From positions 1 through 10,288 of the forward strand of contig JAIRZG010000044.1 of assembly GCA_031267345.1 (NCBI GenBank): a stretch of 10,288 bases of DNA, read 5' to 3'. A program made the position numbers and the translations under genes. This document shows positions 6,181 through 10,288 of this stretch, piece after piece. Numbering within the stretch: the first letter of the stretch is position 1; each line of letters begins with the position of its first letter. The notes below the pieces were generated by a model. That model did no database searches. It saw only the letters and a program-made list of their open reading frames with translations, and was not told where the DNA came from. The DNA is from Zoogloeaceae bacterium (GTDB lineage Bacteria; Pseudomonadota; Gammaproteobacteria; Burkholderiales; Rhodocyclaceae).

Positions 6181-7311
6181 TCAGTCCAGCAGGATGCGCA
6201 ACATCCGCCGCAACGGTTCCGCCGCGCCCCATAAAAGCTGGTCGCCGCAGGTGAAAGCGGTCAGATAATCCGACCCCATCGCCATTTTGCGCAGTCTGCC
6301 GACGGGTACGTTCAAAGTTCCGGTGACGGCGGCGGGGGTGAGTTCCCGTTCGGAAATTTCCCGCTCGTTGGGCACGACCTTTGCCCACGGATTCGCCTGC
6401 GCGAGGATGTCGGCGATTTCGTCGAGCGGCGCGTCCTTTTTCAGCTTGATGGTCAGCGCCTGCGCATGGCAGCGCATGGCGCCGATACGCACACAGAGGC
6501 CGTCAATGGGAATCGCGCCGGGGCTGCGAAAGGGCGGACGCCCCAGTATCTTGTTGCATTCCGCGCCGCCCTTCCATTCTTCCCTCGATTGTCCGTGTTC
6601 CACCGGCGCGTCGATCCACGGAATCAGGCTGCCCGCCAGCGGCGTATTGCGAAAATTCTTTTTGGGGAAATCGTCGGCGCGAAGGCTCGCCGCCACCTTG
6701 CGGTCGATGTCGAGAATGGCGGAGGCCGGATCAGCGAGCAGATCGGCGACGGAGGCGTGAATCGCGCCCATCTGCGCGATCAGTTCGCGCATGTTCTGCG
6801 CGCCCGCGCCGGAAGCGGCTTGATAGGTCATGGAAGTCGCCCATTCGATCAGGTCATGCTGAAAGAGGCCACCCAACCCCATCAGCATCAGCGACACCGT
6901 ACAATTGCCGCCGATCCAGTTTTTGCCGCCCTTGACCAGCGCATTCTGGATGACGTTGAGATTGACCGGATCGAGTACGATTACTGCGTCATCCGCCATG
7001 CGTAGCGTGGAAGCGGCGTCGACCCAATGTCCCGGCCAGTTTGACGCGCGCAGTTTGGGAAAAATCTCCCGGGTGTATTCGCCGCCCTGACAGGTGACGA
7101 TGATGTCGCAGGTTTTCAGCGCGTCGATGGATTTGGCGTCCTGCAAGGCCGCCGCCGCTGCCTTGCCGCCGAACGTCGGCGCTTTGCCGCCCGCGTTGGA
7201 GGTGGAAAAATACACGGGTTCAAAGTGGGCAAAGTCGCCTTCCTCCGCCATGCGCTGCGTCAGCACCGACCCTACCATGCCGCGCCAACCAACCAAACCG
7301 ACTCGTTTCAT
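6181..7311 (-). CDS. asd: Aspartate-semialdehyde dehydrogenase
   Basis: This 376-residue cytoplasmic enzyme reduces aspartyl-4-phosphate to aspartate-4-semialdehyde with NADPH, the branch-point step towards lysine/diaminopimelate, threonine and methionine. The N-terminus [15 protein letters not shown] is the NADP-binding glycine motif. The active-site cysteine lies at residue 137 in [10 protein letters not shown]. The substrate-binding arginine and catalytic histidine are at 275 and 282 in [13 protein letters not shown]. The protein has the insertions typical of the Gram-negative (E. coli-like, 367 residues) branch. The ATG at 7311 has AGGAGC about 7 bases upstream. It follows leuB after 106 bases on the same strand. 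A TAGAAT box (7356-7351) lies in that gap but has no good -35, so asd may be co-transcribed with leuB. No clear terminator follows the stop. Confidence 0.96.
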   Translation of the reverse strand: MKRVGLVGWRGMVGSVLTQRMAEEGDFAHFEPVYFSTSNAGGKAPTFGGKAAAAALQDAKSIDALKTCDIIVTCQGGEYTREIFPKLRASNWPGHWVDAASTLRMADDAVIVLDPVNLNVIQNALVKGGKNWIGGNCTVSLMLMGLGGLFQHDLIEWATSMTYQAASGAGAQNMRELIAQMGAIHASVADLLADPASAILDIDRKVAASLRADDFPKKNFRNTPLAGSLIPWIDAPVEHGQSREEWKGGAECNKILGRPPFRSPGAIPIDGLCVRIGAMRCHAQALTIKLKKDAPLDEIADILAQANPWAKVVPNEREISERELTPAAVTGTLNVPVGRLRKMAMGSDYLTAFTCGDQLLWGAAEPLRRMLRILLD

Positions 7312-7417
7312 GCACCCTGCTCCTGTGACAAATTGTTGTTGATGCGCGGCATTCTACGGCAAATACGCGCGGGTTTCCCCGGATTCAGACCTCAAAGCCT
7401 ACCGAATCACGCAAATG

Positions 7418-8476
7418 CTACAGCACCGCCAACACTGCGTCGCCCATTTCTTTTGTGCCGACTTTTTTCATGCCCGGCTCGAAAATATCGCCCGTGCGAC
7501 AACCTTCCGCCAACACTTTTTTCACCGCGTTTTCCACGGCTTGCGCTTCCGCTTCCAGATTGAAGGTATAGCGCAACAGCATGGCGACGGAGAGAATGGT
7601 CGCCAGCGGGTTCGCCGCATTTCGTCCGGCGATGTCCGGAGCGGAGCCGTGCGAAGGTTCGTACAGCCCCTTGTTGTTTATGTCCAGCGAGGCCGAAGGC
7701 AACATGCCGATAGAGCCGGTAAGCATGGAAGCCTCATCGGACAAAATGTCGCCGAACATGTTGCCCGTGACCAGCACGTCGAATTGCCGGGGGGCGCGCA
7801 CCAGTTGCATGGCGGCGTTATCCACCAGCATGTGGGAGAGCGTCACGTCGGGATATTCGGGCGCGAGTTCGTTCATCACGTCGCGCCAGAGTTGCGTGGT
7901 TTCCAGCACGTTCATTTTATCGACCGAGCAGAGTTTTTTATTGCGCTTTCCCGCCGCCGCAAACGCCACCCGACCAATGCGGCGAATTTCGGATTCCGTA
8001 TAGCGCATGGTGTTGAAGCCGAAGCGTTCGCCATTGCGCTGTTCAATGCCGCGCGGCTGACCGAAATAAATGTCGCCTGTCAATTCGCGCACGATCAGGA
8101 TGTCCAGACCGGAGACGACTTCCGGTTTCAAGGTGGAGGCATTCGCCAGTTCCGGGTAAAGCACGGCGGGACGCAGATTGGCAAAAAGATTCAAATGCTC
8201 ACGAATGCCAAGCAAGCCTTTTTCCGGACGCTGCTCGCGCGGCAGCGTGTCCCACTTCGGCCCGCCGACCGCGCCCAACAGCACCGCGTCCGCCTCTTCC
8301 GCGAGTTTTCGGGTTGCCTCCGGATACGGGTCGCCAGCAGCGTCTACCGCCGCGCCGCCCAGCAATGCCGTCTCCAGTTCAAAATCCAGCTTCAACGCCG
8401 CCAACACCCGCACGGCCTGGGCCGTTATTTCGGGGCCGATGCCGTCCCCCGGCAGTACACAGATTTTTTTCGTCAC
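7418..8476 (-). CDS. leuB: 3-isopropylmalate dehydrogenase
   Basis: This 352-residue cytoplasmic enzyme oxidatively decarboxylates (2R,3S)-3-isopropylmalate to 2-oxoisocaproate with NAD+, the third step of leucine synthesis. It opens [15 protein letters not shown] and carries the substrate arginines at about 92, 102 and 130. Tyr137 lies in [13 protein letters not shown] and Lys187 in SVDKMNV. The metal aspartates are about 219, 243 and 247 ([14 protein letters not shown]), and the NAD-specific motif is [14 protein letters not shown]. Length is slightly under the E. coli enzyme (363). The start is GTG 8476-8474, with AAGGAA about 10 bases upstream; the GTG overlaps the stop of a small upstream ORF. 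The usual leuC/leuD genes are not next to it in this window, so the pathway genes are split or lie elsewhere. Confidence 0.96.
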   Translation of the reverse strand: MTKKICVLPGDGIGPEITAQAVRVLAALKLDFELETALLGGAAVDAAGDPYPEATRKLAEEADAVLLGAVGGPKWDTLPREQRPEKGLLGIREHLNLFANLRPAVLYPELANASTLKPEVVSGLDILIVRELTGDIYFGQPRGIEQRNGERFGFNTMRYTESEIRRIGRVAFAAAGKRNKKLCSVDKMNVLETTQLWRDVMNELAPEYPDVTLSHMLVDNAAMQLVRAPRQFDVLVTGNMFGDILSDEASMLTGSIGMLPSASLDINNKGLYEPSHGSAPDIAGRNAANPLATILSVAMLLRYTFNLEAEAQAVENAVKKVLAEGCRTGDIFEPGMKKVGTKEMGDAVLAVL

Positions 8477-8712
8477 GAGTTTTTGTTCCTTTCTTTCAAA
8501 GCGTTGGCGATGCGTTCATGGAGTTTGTTCTGCCGTTCAATCCAATCAATTTGTCGCGCTATCGCCAACAAGACGGGGCGCTTTTGCCCGTACAGCGGCG
8601 TATGTAAAAAGCCGTGAACGCAATCCGCGACAACAGCAAAAACCAATTGATCCGCAAGCCTGAAACCGGACGCTTTTTCGCGCTTTACAAAACCGGGACG
8701 GGTCTCCCGCAC
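8473..8712 (-). CDS. Small unrecognised ORF overlapping leuB start
   Basis: A 79-codon frame starting GTG 8712-8710 and ending TGA 8475-8473, so that its stop overlaps the leuB GTG by 4 bases. The product is basic and begins [17 protein letters not shown]. It has a central moderately hydrophobic stretch ([16 protein letters not shown]) and ends in a charged, probably helical tail ([16 protein letters not shown]). I do not recognise a family. No Shine-Dalgarno sequence precedes the GTG. The same frame continues upstream, past a single TAA, into a signal-peptide-like stretch, so it may be the tail of a decayed exported-protein gene. It contains the leuB ribosome binding site, so translation here could aid leuB expression. 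Confidence 0.35.
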   Translation of the reverse strand: MRETRPGFVKREKASGFRLADQLVFAVVADCVHGFLHTPLYGQKRPVLLAIARQIDWIERQNKLHERIANALKERNKNS

Positions 8713-8721
8713 CGTCAGGAC

Positions 8722-8820
8722 TTACAAAATGTCTCCGGCGTCACTGGCGCAATCCGCCCACACATTCCCCGCGCTACAAGCCAACGCCAGCGCCATCAGG
8801 ACATTGCGGGTTTTACGCAG
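8722..8820 (-). pseudogene. Signal-peptide-like fragment, possibly 5' end of a decayed gene
   Basis: From a CTG at 8820-8818 the frame reads (L)RKTRN, a hydrophobic core VLMALALACSAG, then NVWADCASDAGDIL and TAA at 8724-8722. This has the charged start, hydrophobic core and small-residue cleavage site (VWA before DC) of an exported protein. No ATG stands at the expected position, although G-rich SD-like sequence (GGGGGAGGGG) lies just upstream; a mutated ATG to CTG is one reading. The small ORF ahead of leuB is in the same frame, three codons after this stop. I infer a decayed gene but could not name a family; chance is possible. Confidence 0.3.
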
Positions 8821-8853
8821 GATTCCAGTCCCCTCCCCCTGAAAGGGAGAGAG

Positions 8854-8870
8854 AAAAAATGCCGGCATTT
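8854..8870 (-). terminator. Weak terminator-like palindrome after the DegS-like gene
   Basis: The perfect palindrome AAATGCCGGCATTT (8857-8870) can form a 5-bp stem with a CCGG loop. On the minus strand it runs into six T residues (8859-8854). It sits 26 bases past the protease stop codon, in the right place for a terminator. The stem is short and AT-rich, so strength is doubtful. Confidence 0.35.
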
Positions 8871-8896
8871 CCTTGAAAAGCATGAATGACGATTGT

Positions 8897-10069
8897 TTAT
8901 TTTCTTCCTTTTTTCTGGAACTGCAACGGCGGTCGTTGACCGATCTTGACGGTGACTTCGATGATATTCCGGGCGCGGCGCAGGCGGAAGGTGGTTTCTT
9001 CGCCGGGCTTCAGCGCGGCGATGGCGTCAAGCATTTCCTGCGGGTCGCGGATATTGCCGGCGCCAACGGCGAGCAGCACGTCGCCGGGCTGGATACGCGC
9101 CTGATCCGCCGGACTGCCGCGCACGACGCCCGCGATCAGCGCGCCGCTGACATCCGACAAGCCAAAGGATTCCGCCAGTTCCGGCGTGATTTCCTGCGCT
9201 TCCACGCCAATCCAGCCGCGAATGACCGCGCCATTCTGAATAATCTGTTCCATGATCAGGCGTGCGGAAGACACCGGAATGGCGAAGCCGATACCCAGAG
9301 AGCCGCCCGTGCGCGAATAAATGGCGGTGTTGATGCCGACGAGCATACCCTCGGCGTCGACCAGCGCGCCGCCGGAATTGCCGGGATTGATGGCGGCGTC
9401 GGTCTGGATGAAATTCTCGAAGGTGTTGATGCCCAAATGGGTGCGCCCCAGGGCGGAAACGATGCCCATTGTCACCGTCTGTCCTACGCCGAACGGGTTG
9501 CCAATCGCCAGCACCATGTCGCCGACGCCGACATTGCTCATGTGTCCGAAGGTGATGGCGGGCAGATTGTCGGCTTCCACCTGGATGACGGCGAGATCGG
9601 ATTCCGGGTCGGAACCGACCACCTTCGCTTTCAGCTTGCGCCCGTCCGCCAGCGCGATCTCAATCTGGTCGGCGGCGTCAATGACATGGAAATTAGTGAG
9701 AATATAGCCGTCCGGACTGACGATGACGCCGGAACCCAGACCGGATTCCTGACGCGGCGCATCCTCAAAGCCCTCGCCAAAAAAGCGGCGAAACACGGGA
9801 TCATCCATCAGGGGATGACGTTGCGTCCGCACCTTCTGGCTGGTGAAAATATGCACCACGGCAGGCAGGGCGCGACGGGCGGCCTCCCGAAAACCATAGG
9901 CGGCGGAAGCGCCATCGACGGCATCGCCGCGCGCGCGCTCCTGTAAAGTGACCACAGTGGGCGATGGCGACGAATACGCCAGCCATTCCGGTTTCAGGGT
10001 CATCACTACAAACAACAAGGCCAACGCGACCGTCGTTGTTTGTGCAAAAATCAACCACAATTTACGCAT
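8897..10069 (-). CDS. Membrane-anchored DegS/HtrA-family serine endopeptidase
   Basis: A 390-residue trypsin-like protease of the HtrA/Do family, acting in the periplasm in protein quality control or stress signalling. The N-terminus MRKLWLIFAQTTT leads into a single membrane helix (about 5-25) with no clear cleavage site, so it is probably anchored. The catalytic triad is His128 (TNFHVID), Asp158 (ESDLAV) and Ser232 (NPGNSGGAL). One PDZ domain follows (about 285-375, IRGWIGVEAQEITPEL to KPGEETTFRLRR). One PDZ plus an anchor is the DegS layout; DegP and DegQ have two PDZ domains. Many betaproteobacteria annotate this protein as DegQ/MucD-like, so the symbol is left blank. The frame is open upstream to 10273, but the start at 10069 is chosen because the membrane-anchor sequence begins there and the extension would run through the divergent NIF3 gene. 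No good ribosome binding site is visible. Confidence 0.93.
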   Translation of the reverse strand: MRKLWLIFAQTTTVALALLFVVMTLKPEWLAYSSPSPTVVTLQERARGDAVDGASAAYGFREAARRALPAVVHIFTSQKVRTQRHPLMDDPVFRRFFGEGFEDAPRQESGLGSGVIVSPDGYILTNFHVIDAADQIEIALADGRKLKAKVVGSDPESDLAVIQVEADNLPAITFGHMSNVGVGDMVLAIGNPFGVGQTVTMGIVSALGRTHLGINTFENFIQTDAAINPGNSGGALVDAEGMLVGINTAIYSRTGGSLGIGFAIPVSSARLIMEQIIQNGAVIRGWIGVEAQEITPELAESFGLSDVSGALIAGVVRGSPADQARIQPGDVLLAVGAGNIRDPQEMLDAIAALKPGEETTFRLRRARNIIEVTVKIGQRPPLQFQKKGRK

Positions 10070-10081
10070 GGGAACACACTC

Positions 10082-10288
10082 ATGAAGCATCGAGAACTGG
10101 AAAACCTTTTGAACGCGCTGTTGGAAAGCGCGAAGTTTGCAGATTATTCCCCAAATGGCCTGCAAGTGGAAGGCCGCGCCAAAATCCGGCGGGTGGTTGT
10201 CGGCGTGAGCGCCAGCCAGTCCCTGATTGACGCCGCTGTGGAACGGGGCGCGGACGCCCTCATCGTGCATCACGGCTTTTTCTGGAAG
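10082..10288 (+). CDS. NIF3-family (YbgI-like) protein, N-terminal part
   Basis: The first 69 codons of a gene that runs off the right edge. The protein begins MKHRELENLLNALLESAKF, then DYSPNGLQVEG, then RRVVVGVSASQSLIDAA and ends at DALIVHHGFFW. These are the conserved N-terminal segments of the NIF3/YbgI/DUF34 family, toroidal di-metal proteins often annotated as GTP cyclohydrolase I type 2. His63 and His64 correspond to the metal-binding pair. Function of the family is not settled. It is transcribed away from the DegS-like gene, with only 12 bases between the two start codons; GGGA lies about 10 bases before the ATG. Confidence 0.93.
   Translation, partial: MKHRELENLLNALLESAKFADYSPNGLQVEGRAKIRRVVVGVSASQSLIDAAVERGADALIVHHGFFWK

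Noticed and set aside
7351..7356. TAGAAT as the -10 box of a separate asd promoter
   Set aside because: No acceptable -35 sequence lies 16-18 bases upstream, so I did not list it as a promoter.
7415..8617. Plus-strand open frame of 400 codons antisense to leuB
   Set aside because: It mirrors the leuB codon pattern, has His/Arg/Gln-rich composition and shows no domain.
8873..9946. Plus-strand open frame of 357 codons antisense to the DegS-like protease
   Set aside because: It is a shadow of the conserved protease frame, with low-complexity composition and no motif.
10070..10273. Upstream extension of the protease frame by 68 residues
   Set aside because: It would overlap the NIF3 coding region and place extra sequence ahead of a normal N-terminal membrane anchor; the start at 10069 fits the family.

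Overview
The window reads as a proteobacterial chromosome segment, most likely from a betaproteobacterium. It is GC-rich, and the minus-strand order leuB, asd, fimV, truA is a well-known core synteny of beta- and gammaproteobacteria. The N-terminus of the DegS-like protease also has the look of betaproteobacterial members. Almost all genes lie on the minus strand, so transcription runs from high to low coordinates. Only the NIF3-family gene at the right edge and a broken antitoxin remnant at the left edge point the other way.

Right to left: a NIF3-family gene (partial, + strand) is divergent from a membrane-anchored, single-PDZ trypsin-like protease (DegS/HtrA family), with only 12 bases between their start codons. 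A poorly coding stretch of about 420 bases follows. It holds a weak terminator, a signal-peptide-like fragment and an unrecognised small ORF that ends on the leuB start. Next come leuB (leucine biosynthesis) and asd (aspartate-family amino acids and diaminopimelate). After a 206-base intergenic region with a plausible promoter and dyad comes a tandem pair of FimV-type genes. The first is a short secreted version (FimV core, LysM, coiled coil) and the second a full-length FimV with membrane segment and cytoplasmic TPR/C-terminal domain; they overlap by 4 bases. A textbook intrinsic terminator follows. Then come a CbiQ/EcfT-like membrane protein and truA, overlapping by 4 bases.

Downstream of truA the usual trpF is not seen. 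Instead there is a frameshifted C-terminal remnant of an MqsA-type antitoxin (+ strand). Beside it is the start of an IS630-like transposase gene (- strand) with its own good promoter and ribosome binding site, running off the window. This end has been remodelled by a mobile element.

Most of the window is ordinary core metabolism and housekeeping. The parts most worth a second look are the tandem short/long FimV pair, a nine-A tract inside full-length fimV where a slip in either direction gives an almost immediate stop, the CbiQ-like gene wedged between fimV and truA behind a strong terminator, and the MqsA/IS630 scar at the left edge. I did not find a convincing wholly new system.
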